Notes: a model not told the origin generated them from the sequence alone. 64,000 nt of DNA from Streptomyces antarcticus (GCF_026627255.1 NZ_JAPNLM010000024.1:1-64000), one strand, 5' to 3'. Counted from the stretch's first letter, positions 1-8,548 are shown. A program made the numbers and translations.

Positions 1-97
1 TAAGGCTCCCAGTAGACGACTGGGTTGATAGGCCAGATGTGGAAGCCCGGTAACGGGTGAAGCTGACTGGTACTAATAGGCCGAGGGCTTGTCCTCA
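1..97 (+). rRNA. rrl: 23S rRNA, 3' end (partial)
   Basis: The opening bases match the conserved 3' terminal part of bacterial 23S rRNA, including the segment reading GACTGGTACTAATAGGCCGA, which closes the large-subunit RNA. The 5' part lies outside the window. The exact 3' end is not visible from sequence alone and is placed just after the GGGCTTGTCCTC segment. A short spacer of about 75 bases leads to the 5S gene, the usual 23S-5S order of an rRNA operon. Confidence 0.93.
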
Positions 98-171
98 GTT
101 GCTCGCGTCCACTGTGTTAGTTCTGAAATAACGAACAGCTGTGTTGTCAGCCAGTGTTCAAATTTCATAGT

Positions 172-291
172 GTTTCGGTGGTCATAGCGTTAGGGAAACG
201 CCCGGTTACATTTCGAACCCGGAAGCTAAGCCTTTCAGCGCCGATGGTACTGCAGGGGGGACCCTGTGGGAGAGTAGGACGCCGCCGAACA
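172..291 (+). rRNA. rrf: 5S ribosomal RNA
   Basis: The sequence matches actinobacterial 5S rRNA throughout. The terminal stem pairs TTCGGTGG (174-181) with CCGCCGAA (282-289), and the conserved GAACCCGGAAGCTAAGCC and GGGAGAGTAGGACGCCGCC blocks are present. Length is about 119-120 nt, normal for 5S. Loop B/C reads TTTCGAACC where I expect TTCCGAACC from other Streptomyces 5S genes, so base 213 appears to be a C-to-T change in a well conserved loop. Confidence 0.95.
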
Positions 292-302
292 ATTATTGTG
301 GG

Positions 303-333
303 AAAGCCCCGCACCTTATGGTGCGGGGCTTTT
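303..333 (+). terminator. rRNA operon terminator
   Basis: A 13-base stem (AAAGCCCCGCACC at 303-315 with its complement from 320) around a TTAT loop is followed by TTTT. It sits 12 bases after 5S rRNA, so it is the intrinsic terminator of the rRNA operon. Confidence 0.93.
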
Positions 334-414
334 CTGCGTTCCGGGGCCAGACTCCACCGGATGCCCGGCATGGGGTCGAGGCCGATCCGTGCTGACGGCT
401 CGTAGGGTTGGGGT

Positions 415-1068
415 ATGGGCTACGACCTCGTCATCTTCGACAACGACGGCGTGCTGGTGGACAGCGAGCCGCTCGCCAACAGCATCCTCGCCGGGTATCT
501 GACCGAGCTGGGGCACCCGACCTCCTACGAGGAATCGCTCCATGACTACATGGGCGGCGCCGTGCACCGCGTGCACGACCTCGTGCTCGAGCGGACCGGT
601 CAGCGGCTCCCGGACGACTTCGACGAGACCTTGCACGCGCGGACCTTCGCCGCGTTCGAGCGGGATCTCAGGCCCGTTCCCGGGGTCGAGGAGGTGCTCA
701 ACGGGCTCGTCGAACAAGGGGTCGGCTACTGCGTGGCCTCCTCCGGCAGCCACGACCGGATCCGCGTCGGGCACCGGGTGACCGGGCTCGACGAGTGGTT
801 CGAGGACGAGTGGCTCTTCAGCTCGCAGGACGTCGGCCAGGGCAAGCCCGCCCCCGATCTTTTCCTGCACGCGGCCCGTGCCATGGGCGTCGAGCCGGCC
901 CGGTGCGCCGTCGTGGAGGACAGCCCGCTCGGCGTGCGGGCCGCGCTCGCCGCGGGCATGGACGTGTACGGGTTCACCGGGATGATGCCCGCGGATCGGC
1001 TCGCCGGCGCGACCGGGTACTTCGGGGACATGAAGCAGCTCCCGGGGCTTCTGCAACTGCCCGTGTGA
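415..1068 (+). CDS. HAD-family hydrolase (beta-phosphoglucomutase-like)
   Basis: A 217-residue HAD-superfamily phosphatase or phosphomutase. Motif I is FDNDGV, with the nucleophile Asp9 and acid/base Asp11. Motif II is the Ser of ASSGS near residue 105. Motif III is the Lys of GKPAPD near 145, and motif IV is VEDS near 170. The four-helix cap between motifs I and II is of the beta-phosphoglucomutase/phosphonatase type. The physiological substrate cannot be told from sequence. The gene starts with ATG about 80 bases after the rRNA terminator and probably has its own promoter. The downstream MFS gene follows after 43 bases on the same strand. Confidence 0.88.
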   Translation: MGYDLVIFDNDGVLVDSEPLANSILAGYLTELGHPTSYEESLHDYMGGAVHRVHDLVLERTGQRLPDDFDETLHARTFAAFERDLRPVPGVEEVLNGLVEQGVGYCVASSGSHDRIRVGHRVTGLDEWFEDEWLFSSQDVGQGKPAPDLFLHAARAMGVEPARCAVVEDSPLGVRAALAAGMDVYGFTGMMPADRLAGATGYFGDMKQLPGLLQLPV

Positions 1069-1111
1069 TCGCTCTACCCACGGGTAGCCCCTGGGCCTAC
1101 GCTGTGCCGCC

Positions 1112-2344
1112 ATGACGGTTGACGTACGGCTGCGGCGCGGGCGCAGCGCCCTGGGGTTCAGCTTCTTCGCGCAGGGTGTCGCCTTCGCGCTGCTCGTGAC
1201 CCGGATCCCCGGCATCCAGGACCGGTACGGGATATCCGACGGGCTGCTGCCCGCCTTCCTCGCCGCCGTTCCCATCCTCGCCGGGGCGGCGAGCGTCGCC
1301 ACCGAGCACCTGGTGAAGCGCGTCGCGCCCAGCGCGGTGCTCCGGTGGGCGCAGCCCGTGGTCCTGCTGTCCCTCCTGGGAGTCGGGACGGGGACGCAGC
1401 TGTGGCACGTGGCGGTGGCCCTGGGGGTGTTCGGGCTGTCGGTGGGCGCGCTGGACGCCTCGATGAACATGCTCGGGGTCAGCCTCCAGCGGGCGTACGG
1501 GCGCAGCATCATGCTGGGGTTCCACGCCGCGTACAGCCTGGGCGGGATCGTCGGTGCCTCGGCCGCGTGGGCCGGGGCGCACTGGCATCTGGGCCTGTTC
1601 GTGAGCTACCTGCCGGCCGTCGTCGTGCTGCTGCCGCTGGTCCTGGTCGTGAGCCGCCGCTACGCCGACGCGCGGCCCGGGGTCCTCGGGGCGGCCGGTG
1701 AGGACGGTGGGAAGGACGGACGGCCGGCGAACGCCGGGAAGCTGCTGCTGCCGCTCTGTCTGGTGATGGCGTGCGCGTACATCGGTGACTCGACGGTGGC
1801 GAACTGGAGTGCCAAGTACCTCCAGGACGTGCTCGGCAGCTCGGAGCAGATGGCGACCGTCCCGTACAACGTCTACATGGTGACCACCCTGATCGGGCGG
1901 GCCGTGGGGGATCTGGGTGTGCGGCGGTTCGGTGCCGCGGCCGTGGTGCGTGCCGGGACGGTGGTGGCGGCCGGCGGGTTCGCGGTGGTGGCCGCCGCGC
2001 CCGGGCCGTGGGTGGGCATGCTCGGGTTCACGATGCTGGGGCTCGGGCTGTGCGTGATCGTGCCGCAGACGTTCGCGGCGGCGGGCCGGCTGTTCCCGGG
2101 AGGTTCGGACACGGCGGTCGCGCGGCTCAACATCTTCAATTACGTGGGCTTCCTCATCGGGTCACCGCTCGTCGGGGCGGTGGGGGACGCCTGGAGCTAC
2201 CGGGGGGCGATGCTCGTGCCCATGGTGCTGGTCCTGGTGACGCTGTTCTACGCCCGCTCGTTCGGTTCCGGCGACGCCCGATACGGTGTCGGGCATGAGC
2301 GGCCGCGGGTTGTTGATGTGGGACGAGGCGGTAACGAAGTATGA
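1112..2344 (+). CDS. MFS transporter
   Basis: A 410-residue polytopic membrane protein with about twelve hydrophobic segments and a central cytoplasmic loop near residues 190-215. It belongs to the major facilitator superfamily. The layout resembles YbjJ/fucose-permease-like MFS carriers common in actinomycetes; no substrate-specific motif is evident. The C-terminal tail is charged and Gly/Arg-rich. Its last 50 bases overlap the start of the following deacetylase gene in another frame, so the two genes are probably translationally coupled. Confidence 0.88.
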   Translation: MTVDVRLRRGRSALGFSFFAQGVAFALLVTRIPGIQDRYGISDGLLPAFLAAVPILAGAASVATEHLVKRVAPSAVLRWAQPVVLLSLLGVGTGTQLWHVAVALGVFGLSVGALDASMNMLGVSLQRAYGRSIMLGFHAAYSLGGIVGASAAWAGAHWHLGLFVSYLPAVVVLLPLVLVVSRRYADARPGVLGAAGEDGGKDGRPANAGKLLLPLCLVMACAYIGDSTVANWSAKYLQDVLGSSEQMATVPYNVYMVTTLIGRAVGDLGVRRFGAAAVVRAGTVVAAGGFAVVAAAPGPWVGMLGFTMLGLGLCVIVPQTFAAAGRLFPGGSDTAVARLNIFNYVGFLIGSPLVGAVGDAWSYRGAMLVPMVLVLVTLFYARSFGSGDARYGVGHERPRVVDVGRGGNEV

Positions 2345-3464
2345 CTTCGGACCGAGCCATCCGATGGATCCGGTGCGCCTGGCGCTGACCATGGGCCTGG
2401 TACGGGCCTTCGGGCTGGACCGGGTGATGGACGTACGGTCGGCCCGGGCGGCCGGGGACTCGACGCTGCGGCTGGTCCACCGGGAGGAGTACGTCGCCGC
2501 GGTGCGGGGGGTGTCCGCCGACCCCGGCTCGGCCGACGGGTCCTTCGGGCTGGGGACCATGGACGATCCGGCGTTCCCCGGGATGCACGAGGCGTCCGCG
2601 CTGATCGCCGGGCAGTCGGTGGCGGGCGCGGAGGCGGTGTGGCGCGGGGAGGCGGAGCACGCGGTGAACTTCGCGGGCGGGCTGCACCACGCGATGCCGG
2701 GTTCTGCGGCCGGGTTCTGCGTGTACAACGACGCGGCGCTGGCCGTGGCCCGGCTGCTGGAGCTGGGGGCCGAGCGGGTCGCGTACGTGGACGTGGACGT
2801 CCACCACGGGGACGGGGTGCAGGCGGCGTTCTGGGACGACCCGCGGGTGCTGACCGTCTCCCTGCACGAGCACCCGCGGACGCTGTTCCCTCAGACCGGA
2901 TGGCCGGAAGAGACCGGTGGCGCCGCCGCCGAGGGGTCGGCGGTGAACGTGGCGCTGCCGGCGGGTACCGGGGACGAGGGATGGCTGCGGGCGTTCCACG
3001 CGACGGTGCCGGAGCTGCTGGAGGACTTCCGGCCGCAGGTGCTGGTGACGCAGCACGGCGCCGATACGCACTTCGAGGACCCGCTCGCGCACCTGGCGGT
3101 GTCCCTGGACGCCCAGCGGGCGGTCCAGGAGGCCTGTCACCGGCTCGCGCACGAGCACGCGGGCGGTCGGTGGCTGGCGCTCGGCGGCGGCGGATACGCG
3201 GTGGTGGACGTCGTACCGCGGTCGTGGACCCATCTGGTGGCCATCGCCGGGCACCGGCCGGTCGACCCGGAGACGGCGGTGCCGGCGTCGTGGCGGGACG
3301 AGGTGTACGCGCGGACGCGACAGCTGGCGCCGGCCCGGATGACGGACGGGCGGGAGCCCGTGTGGCGGGACTGGGAGGGCGGCTACGACCCGGCGGACCG
3401 GATCGACCAGGCGGTGCTGGCGACCCGGCGGGCGGTGTTCCCGCTGCGGGGGATGCTGACCTGA
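2295..3464 (+). CDS. acuC: Acetoin utilization protein AcuC-like (histone-deacetylase superfamily)
   Basis: A Zn-dependent deacetylase of the arginase/HDAC fold, 389 residues from ATG 2295; a GTG three codons upstream (2286) is the alternative. Seen in order: GLHHAMPG with tandem active-site histidines near 130, the metal-ligand segment YVDVDVHHGDGV near 165-176, QHGADTHFEDPLAHL near 250, and the glycine-rich LGGGGY near 295 with the oxyanion Tyr. AcuC proteins deacetylate lysines, for example on acetyl-CoA synthetase, and thus tie acetate metabolism to protein acetylation. That role is inferred from the family. The start overlaps the upstream MFS gene by 50 bases. Confidence 0.88.
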   Translation: MSGRGLLMWDEAVTKYDFGPSHPMDPVRLALTMGLVRAFGLDRVMDVRSARAAGDSTLRLVHREEYVAAVRGVSADPGSADGSFGLGTMDDPAFPGMHEASALIAGQSVAGAEAVWRGEAEHAVNFAGGLHHAMPGSAAGFCVYNDAALAVARLLELGAERVAYVDVDVHHGDGVQAAFWDDPRVLTVSLHEHPRTLFPQTGWPEETGGAAAEGSAVNVALPAGTGDEGWLRAFHATVPELLEDFRPQVLVTQHGADTHFEDPLAHLAVSLDAQRAVQEACHRLAHEHAGGRWLALGGGGYAVVDVVPRSWTHLVAIAGHRPVDPETAVPASWRDEVYARTRQLAPARMTDGREPVWRDWEGGYDPADRIDQAVLATRRAVFPLRGMLT

Positions 3465-3542
3465 CGATGCATCGTTACGCCAACTGTGCGGCGGAAAGCC
3501 GGAATTGATGAACCACCAGATGTGTTGGGGGAGCATCGGGGG

Positions 3543-4373
3543 GTGTTGAGCACCGGCGCGCTGCGTGCGCATCTGCTGGCCGCCCGGTTGGCCGGGCCCG
3601 TCGCCACCTCGCGGGAGGAGAGCCTGCGCAGTTACCGGCTGTTCGCTGCGCGCGATCCGCGGGTGCTGCTGGGGCTGGACCCGGAGCAGGGGTGGGATGA
3701 GGGTGCCCTGCTGGGGCTGATGGCGCGCAAGTGCGGGGTCTCGGCGGATCCGGCCCACGTCAGCGGGCCGGACATGATCGATCCGGAACGGACGCTGGCG
3801 GCGCTGGAGGCCTTCGCGGGGCGGCTGCGGGAGGCGGTGCGGGCCGGGTCCCCGGTGCTGTTCGGGACGGGGCACCCGCACCGGCTCCTGGGCTTCTACG
3901 CCACGTTGGCCGCGGCGGTGTCGGCGGCGGGCTGTGATGTCCTCAGCCCGGCGCGGGGGGTGAGTGTCGACATGGCGACCCGGTTCGGCGTACGCACGCA
4001 CTGCATCGATTACGTACGGGGGGTCGCATTGGTGCGGGACCCCGGCGTGCGGGAGCCCGGGAGTGCGACCGGCGTGCACTCCCATTCGCCCCTGCCGGTT
4101 CGGATCGCCCTGGGGGCCCTGGCGGAGGCCGGGGGGCCGCTGCCGGAGCTGGTGGTGGGGGATCACGGATGGGTCTGCGGTGCAGGTCAGCTCGGTGTGG
4201 AGGCGATCGGGCTGGCGGATACGGACGATCCCGCGCTGTTCGTGGGGGAGGCCGAGGGCCGGGTCGCGGTGGCGGTTCCGCTTGATGACGCGGTGCGCGC
4301 GGACTACTACGGACCCCTCACCCGGTACGTGCTCGACCGTGCGGGGCTGCCGGTGCGCCAGGAGTGGCTGTAG
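3543..4373 (+). CDS. Phosphatase-like protein conserved in Streptomyces
   Basis: A 276-residue soluble protein. I recognise it as the family annotated simply as phosphatase in Streptomyces genomes, but I cannot name a substrate. Visible blocks are the N-terminal MLSTGALRAHLLAARLAG, the central LFGTGHPHRLLGFY near 130, and the C-terminal ELVVGDHGWVCGAGQLG near 215, which look like the conserved core. GTG at 3543 is chosen because the recognisable family begins at MLSTGAL; an upstream in-frame GTG (3486) would add 19 atypical residues. The gene lies 78 bases downstream of acuC on the same strand, so it may be co-transcribed. Confidence 0.72.
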   Translation: MLSTGALRAHLLAARLAGPVATSREESLRSYRLFAARDPRVLLGLDPEQGWDEGALLGLMARKCGVSADPAHVSGPDMIDPERTLAALEAFAGRLREAVRAGSPVLFGTGHPHRLLGFYATLAAAVSAAGCDVLSPARGVSVDMATRFGVRTHCIDYVRGVALVRDPGVREPGSATGVHSHSPLPVRIALGALAEAGGPLPELVVGDHGWVCGAGQLGVEAIGLADTDDPALFVGEAEGRVAVAVPLDDAVRADYYGPLTRYVLDRAGLPVRQEWL

Positions 4374-4487
4374 CTCCTCTTCCCCACTCGTATCACGCGC
4401 CCCTACTCTGGGGAGTGAGCGTGCGACGACGAGGAGTAACCGGAGGGGAAGCCGGTGCCCGTCATGCGCGGAAGGTCAAGGTGTGTC

Positions 4488-4697
4488 ATGGCTGCTGGCG
4501 AGAGGCCTCTTAGCGAGGTTCAGTTCCTGACCGTGGCGGAGGTCGCCTCGGTGATGCGAGTGTCGAAGATGACCGTGTACCGCCTGGTGCACAACGGTCA
4601 TCTGCCCGCGATCCGGGTGGGCCGGTCCTTCCGGGTCCCCGAAAACGCGGTTCACGAGTACCTCCGAGAGTCCTATGTGGGGGTGGAGTCGGCCTGA
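4488..4697 (+). CDS. bdtA: Small excisionase-type helix-turn-helix protein (BdtA-like)
   Basis: A 69-residue DNA-binding protein consisting almost wholly of a MerR/excisionase winged HTH: FLTVAEVASVMRVSKMTVYR followed by the wing HLPAIRVGRSFRVP. In S. coelicolor the equivalent gene is, to my knowledge, called bdtA (BldD target A), so it may be part of the developmental network; the name is from memory. ATG 4488 is chosen because AAGG (4478-4481) lies six bases upstream; an in-frame GTG at 4455 has no such site. It precedes the bS22 gene. Confidence 0.82.
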   Translation: MAAGERPLSEVQFLTVAEVASVMRVSKMTVYRLVHNGHLPAIRVGRSFRVPENAVHEYLRESYVGVESA

Positions 4698-4829
4698 GAC
4701 TGACGCCCCGGACCCCCACTCAAGCAGGCGGATTACAGGCTCAGAGCTCGGGCGGGTAGGCTAAGCCGACGTAGGTCGTGTGGGCCCAGACGCCCCGCAC
4801 CGAGTGAAGAGAAGTGAGCGAGGGTAGTC

Positions 4830-4928
4830 GTGGGCTCTGTTATCAAGAAGCGGCGCAAGCGGATGGCTAAGAAGAAGCACCGCAAGCTGCTCAAGCGCAC
4901 CCGCGTTCAGCGCCGTAACAAGAAGTAA
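4830..4928 (+). CDS. Ribosomal protein bS22 (AURKAIP1/COX24-domain mini-protein)
   Basis: A 32-residue, extremely basic ORF starting with GTG: MGSVIKKRRKRMAKKKHRKL and then LKRTRVQRRNKK. The sequence is nearly identical to the small mycobacterial 30S subunit protein bS22 and carries the AURKAIP1/COX24 signature KKRRKRMxKKKHRKL. It binds rRNA in the small subunit in mycobacteria; the same place is inferred here. The gene is usually missed because of its size. It stands alone, with a strong terminator 23 bases after the stop codon, and follows the small HTH gene by about 130 bases. Confidence 0.9.
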   Translation: MGSVIKKRRKRMAKKKHRKLLKRTRVQRRNKK

Positions 4929-4950
4929 GCGGTAGCTGTACGTGTTTTCC

Positions 4951-4983
4951 GCAGCCCCCCCACCATCCTGGTGGGGGGGCTGT
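4951..4983 (+). terminator. Terminator of the bS22 gene
   Basis: CAGCCCCCCCACC (4952-4964) pairs with GGTGGGGGGGCTG (4970-4982) around a five-base loop. It sits just after the bS22 stop codon and before the epimerase gene. There is no clear U-tract, as is common in Streptomyces. Confidence 0.82.
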
Positions 4984-5029
4984 GGTGCAGCCGGGGGCAG
5001 GTTGTTCCGACTAGGGAGGCGCTGAGCTC

Positions 5030-6112
5030 GTGGGGAAGGTCGTGCTGGTCACCGGGGCGTCTCGGCAGCTGGGGGGCCGCTTCGTGCGCCGCATCCAGCG
5101 TGACCCGGAGGTCGAGCGGGTGATCGCGGTGGACGCCGTGGCGCCGCCGCACCGGCTCGGGTCGGCCGAGTTCGTCCGTACGGACATCAGGCAGTCGGCG
5201 ATCGCCCGCGTGCTCGCCGAGCACGCCGTGGACACGGTGGTCCACCTGGCGGTCACCGGGAGCGGCGCGGGAACGGGCGGCGCGCACAGCACCGTCAAGG
5301 AAACGAACGTCATCGGGACGATGCAGCTCCTCGGGGCCTGCCAGAAGTCGCCGACGGTACGGCGGCTCGTGGTGAAGTCCAGTACCAGCGTGTACGGGGG
5401 CACCTCGCGGGATCCGGCCGTCTTCACCGAGACCACGGAGCCGAAGTCACTGCCCGCGGGCGGCTTCGCCAAGGACGCGGCCGAGGTCGAGGGGTACGTA
5501 CGGGGCTTCGCGCGCCGGCGGCCGGACGTCGCGGTGTGCGTGCTGCGCTTCGCGAACATCCTGGGGCCCTTCGCGGACTCGGCGCTCGCCGAGTACTTCT
5601 CCATTCCGGTGATGCCGACGGTGCTGGGCTACGACCCGCGGCTCCAGTTCGTCCACGAGGACGACGTGCTCGACGTGTTGCGGCTGGCGGCGCGGGAGCC
5701 GCGGCGGGGGACGCTGAACAGCGGCACCTTCAACATCGCGGGTGACGGCGTGCTGCTTCTGTCGCAGTGCTCGCGGCGGCTGGGGCGGCCGACGCTGCCG
5801 CTGCTGCTGCCCGCCGTGACGTGGGCGGGGTCGGTGCTGAGGGCGGTCGGGGTGACGGACTTCTCGCCGGAGCAGGTAAGGCTCCTCACGCACGGCCGGG
5901 TCGTGGAGACCACGCAGATGCGGGAGGTGCTCGGCTTCGAGCCGGTGTACACGACCGCCGAGACCTTCGCCGACTTCGCGCGGAGCCGGGGGAGCGGGCT
6001 GCTGCCGCCGGAGCGGGTGGCGCGTGCCGTGGACCGGGTGGCTGGGATGCTGAACGTGGACGGTTCGGACGTCGACGTCGACGTCGACGTGGCTGAAGGA
6101 GCGAAGCGATAG
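5030..6112 (+). CDS. NAD-dependent epimerase/dehydratase (extended SDR)
   Basis: A 360-residue extended short-chain dehydrogenase. The N terminus has the Rossmann motif VLVTGASRQLGGRF (residues 5-18), Asp in VIAVDAV as a likely NAD ribose ligand, and HLAVTG near 75. The catalytic Tyr region reads SSTSVYGG near 125, but the usual downstream YxxxK Lys appears to be missing, because the segment continues with GTSRDPAVFTE. The last residues before the stop encode alternating Val-Asp (about nine residues). GTG 5030 is preceded by GGGAGG. The stop overlaps the start of the acyltransferase gene, so the pair is one operon, probably for envelope lipid metabolism. Confidence 0.85.
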   Translation: MGKVVLVTGASRQLGGRFVRRIQRDPEVERVIAVDAVAPPHRLGSAEFVRTDIRQSAIARVLAEHAVDTVVHLAVTGSGAGTGGAHSTVKETNVIGTMQLLGACQKSPTVRRLVVKSSTSVYGGTSRDPAVFTETTEPKSLPAGGFAKDAAEVEGYVRGFARRRPDVAVCVLRFANILGPFADSALAEYFSIPVMPTVLGYDPRLQFVHEDDVLDVLRLAAREPRRGTLNSGTFNIAGDGVLLLSQCSRRLGRPTLPLLLPAVTWAGSVLRAVGVTDFSPEQVRLLTHGRVVETTQMREVLGFEPVYTTAETFADFARSRGSGLLPPERVARAVDRVAGMLNVDGSDVDVDVDVAEGAKR

Positions 6113-7104
6113 TGGCGGACGCCAAGGTCATTCCGTTCGGCGAGGACCGGCCGCGCCGGCGTCCCTCGGGGCGGCGGGTGCGGGCGGCTCCGCCGGCACC
6201 GCCCGAGCCGGTCGTGGAGGCTGTCCCCCCGCTCCTGGAGCCGGTGGCGCAGAAGCCCGCCGGCGCGGGCTGGGAGCGTAAGGTCGCCGGCGGTCTGTCG
6301 TTCCTGCGGCGGCGGATCACCGGGGAGTACGAGGTCGACGAGTTCGGCTACGACAAGGAACTGACGGACCAGGTCCTGATGTCCCTGATGCGGCCGCTGT
6401 TCGACAAGTACTTCCGGGTCGAGGTCAAGGGCATCGAGAACATCCCGAAGGAGGGTGGCGCGCTGATCGTCGCGAACCACTCGGGGACGCTGCCGCTGGA
6501 CGGGCTGATGCTCCAGGTCGCGGTGCACGACCACCACCCGGCGCAGCGGCACCTGCGGCTGCTGGCGGCCGATCTGGTGTTCATGCTGCCGGTGGTGAAC
6601 GAGCTGGCGCGCAAGGCCGGGCACACCCTCGCCTGCGCGGAGGACGCGCAGCGGCTGCTGGAGGCCGGGGAACTGGTCGGTGTGATGCCGGAGGGCTTCA
6701 AGGGGATAGGGAAGCCGTTCGGAGACCGGTACAAGCTGCAGCGGTTCGGGCGCGGTGGTTTCGTGTCGACGGCGCTGCGGGCCGGGACGCCGATCGTGCC
6801 GTGCTCGATCGTGGGCGCGGAGGAGATCTACCCGATGGTCGGCAACGCGAAGACGCTGGCGCGGCTGCTGGGGATCCCGTACTTCCCGATCACTCCCACG
6901 TTCCCGCTGCTGGGGCCGTTCGGGGCGGTGCCGTTGCCGACGAAGTGGACGATCCAGTTCGGGGAGCCGATCGCGACGGACGGGTACGCGGCGGAGGCCG
7001 CCGAGGATCCGATGCTGATGTTCAACCTGACGGACCAGGTGCGGGAGCAGATCCAGCACACGCTGTACCGCCTGCTGGTGCAGCGGCGGTCCGTGTTCTT
7101 CTGA
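6112..7104 (+). CDS. 1-acyl-glycerol-3-phosphate-type acyltransferase (PlsC family)
   Basis: A 330-residue acyltransferase. The catalytic HX4D motif reads NHSGTLPLD near residue 120, the substrate-binding PEGFKG block is near 190, and a FVSTALRAGTPIVPC segment follows. The N-terminal 50 residues are Pro/Arg-rich and probably disordered. Related proteins acylate lysophosphatidate or glycerol backbones at the inner membrane face; the exact acceptor is unknown. Its GTG start overlaps the epimerase stop (TAGTG), showing translational coupling. The gene ends at a hairpin shared with the convergent rsbN gene. Confidence 0.85.
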   Translation: MADAKVIPFGEDRPRRRPSGRRVRAAPPAPPEPVVEAVPPLLEPVAQKPAGAGWERKVAGGLSFLRRRITGEYEVDEFGYDKELTDQVLMSLMRPLFDKYFRVEVKGIENIPKEGGALIVANHSGTLPLDGLMLQVAVHDHHPAQRHLRLLAADLVFMLPVVNELARKAGHTLACAEDAQRLLEAGELVGVMPEGFKGIGKPFGDRYKLQRFGRGGFVSTALRAGTPIVPCSIVGAEEIYPMVGNAKTLARLLGIPYFPITPTFPLLGPFGAVPLPTKWTIQFGEPIATDGYAAEAAEDPMLMFNLTDQVREQIQHTLYRLLVQRRSVFF

Positions 7105-7162
7105 CGCCCCGGTCGGCGGCGGGCGGGGGGCCGGCCGGCCGGTTGTGTGTCCGGGCGCGCGT

Positions 7163-7199
7163 GAACGCCGGCGGGGCTGGATGTGCCCCGCCGGCGTTC
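7163..7199. terminator. Bidirectional terminator between acyltransferase gene and rsbN
   Basis: GAACGCCGGCGGGGC (7163-7177) pairs perfectly with GCCCCGCCGGCGTTC (7185-7199) around a seven-base loop, between two convergent genes. Confidence 0.85.
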
Positions 7200-7206
7200 G
7201 ACCGCG

Positions 7207-8418
7207 CTACTCGGCGTCCTCCGCGTCGATGCCCAGGCCCGGGAGGATGCCCGGGAGCAGGGGCGGGAGGGTGATGTCCGGCTTGAGGTGCTCCGGGACT
7301 CCGGCCGACGGGGGCGGAGTGGGCAGGCCCGTGGGCGGGGTGAGCAGGTCGCCCGTACCTCCCAGAAGGCCTCCCGTCGGCTGCGGCTTGACGCTGCTCC
7401 CGGAGGGGGACGGCGCGGGGCTGCTGTCGGACGGGGTGCCCGGGGTGGGGGCGGGCTGCTGCTTGCCGCTGGGGGTGCCGGGCTTGGCCGGGGCACCGGA
7501 CGAGCCGGAACCCCTGCTCTGCTCGGGGGGCTTGGGGAGCAGGCCCTGGAGCGGCGCGACGTCTTCGTCTATGGCCTGGAAGACGCCCTCCACTTCACCG
7601 CCCACGTCCGTGAGCTGCGCCGGGAGCTTCTCCCGGAGCCGGCCCCAGGCGTCCCGGTGGGAGCGGGAGAACGACGAGAGCGTCTGCATCGGGCCGAGCG
7701 AGCCGTCCCGTTGGTAGGCCGCCTGGAGAAGCCGGTGGCCCTGCTCCGCGTCGTGCTTCATGCCCGCCAGTGCTCGGCGGATCTCGCCCAGGGACTCGTG
7801 GTCCAGTACGCCGGTCCTGCCCCGTTCCATCAGCCTGCGGGCTTCCGAGAGGCGGTTCGAGGCCTGGTCGAGATAGAGCTCGCCCCGGTCCGAGTCCTCG
7901 TCGGCCATCCCCAGCTTCAGGTCTTCCACGCCCCGTTTGATCGGGTACAGGGAATCACCGGGCAGGGCGTCCGTGCTGGCAGCGGCCACTCCACTGAAGG
8001 CCCCTGCGGCCACACCCACGGTGAGGCCGCCTGCCGCGATGCCCTTGGACCAGCGGGAGCGGGGCCGCAATTTCCGGAGCGAGGTCGCCCGGTGGGCGCC
8101 GCGGCCGGTCCGCTGTTCGGGCACCAGAGGGTCCGGGGCGGCACCGCCCCCGGCCCTCTCCTCCAGCACCATGGCCTCCATGGCGGCGACGAGCTGGGCT
8201 CGTTGCACCACTTTGACCTGGGGGTCCAGCACTGGGCGCGGCATTCTTTCGCCGAGCACGCTCGCCAGGGCCAATAGCCGGTCGTGGTCGGCAGGTTCGG
8301 CAGGTGCCGGGGACTGCTCGGCCGCCGAGTCCGGTTCCGGAGCATCGGACGGGGTCCGATCCTCCAGGGCCTGGGCGAAGGCGTTCGCCCGCCGGTGCGG
8401 GGTCACGTTCGCGATCAC
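7207..8418 (-). CDS. rsbN: Anti-sigma factor RsbN, partner of BldN
   Basis: A 403-residue single-pass membrane anti-sigma factor. The cytoplasmic N-terminal part (1-125) contains an anti-sigma-like helical segment (HRRANAFAQALED). One membrane segment lies at about 126-146 (GIAAGGLTVGVAAGAFSGVA). The external part begins with the conserved DALPGDSLYPIKRG and ends in a Pro/Ser-rich tail. Identity rests on position directly downstream of bldN, this topology and DUF5667-like features. GTG 8418 is preferred because AGGAGG lies seven bases upstream, whereas the in-frame GTG at 8427 overlaps that ribosome site. RsbN holds sigma-BldN inactive during vegetative growth. Confidence 0.88.
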   Translation of the reverse strand: MIANVTPHRRANAFAQALEDRTPSDAPEPDSAAEQSPAPAEPADHDRLLALASVLGERMPRPVLDPQVKVVQRAQLVAAMEAMVLEERAGGGAAPDPLVPEQRTGRGAHRATSLRKLRPRSRWSKGIAAGGLTVGVAAGAFSGVAAASTDALPGDSLYPIKRGVEDLKLGMADEDSDRGELYLDQASNRLSEARRLMERGRTGVLDHESLGEIRRALAGMKHDAEQGHRLLQAAYQRDGSLGPMQTLSSFSRSHRDAWGRLREKLPAQLTDVGGEVEGVFQAIDEDVAPLQGLLPKPPEQSRGSGSSGAPAKPGTPSGKQQPAPTPGTPSDSSPAPSPSGSSVKPQPTGGLLGGTGDLLTPPTGLPTPPPSAGVPEHLKPDITLPPLLPGILPGLGIDAEDAE

Positions 8419-8548
8419 TGGCGGCACCTCCTCTCGTCATGACGATCGACTCCCCAAGGTGTCCGGAAGGTTGCCTTCCTTGAGCACATCCACACTTTCG
8501 AGTGAGCGGCTTCGGGTAGGGCGTGTCCACAGGGAGCCTGCATTCCGC

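Noticed and set aside
291..414. Possible tRNA gene after the 5S rRNA
   Set aside because: No cloverleaf or TTCGAATC-type T loop; the hairpin here is the rRNA terminator.
316..1512. Long minus-strand open frame opposite the HAD hydrolase gene
   Set aside because: Low-complexity, Arg/Pro-rich translation with no domain; it is a GC-bias shadow of the plus-strand genes, which carry clear catalytic motifs.
2154..4166. 670-codon minus-strand open frame
   Set aside because: It spans three well-supported plus-strand genes and reads as His/Arg/Pro repeats without any recognisable family.
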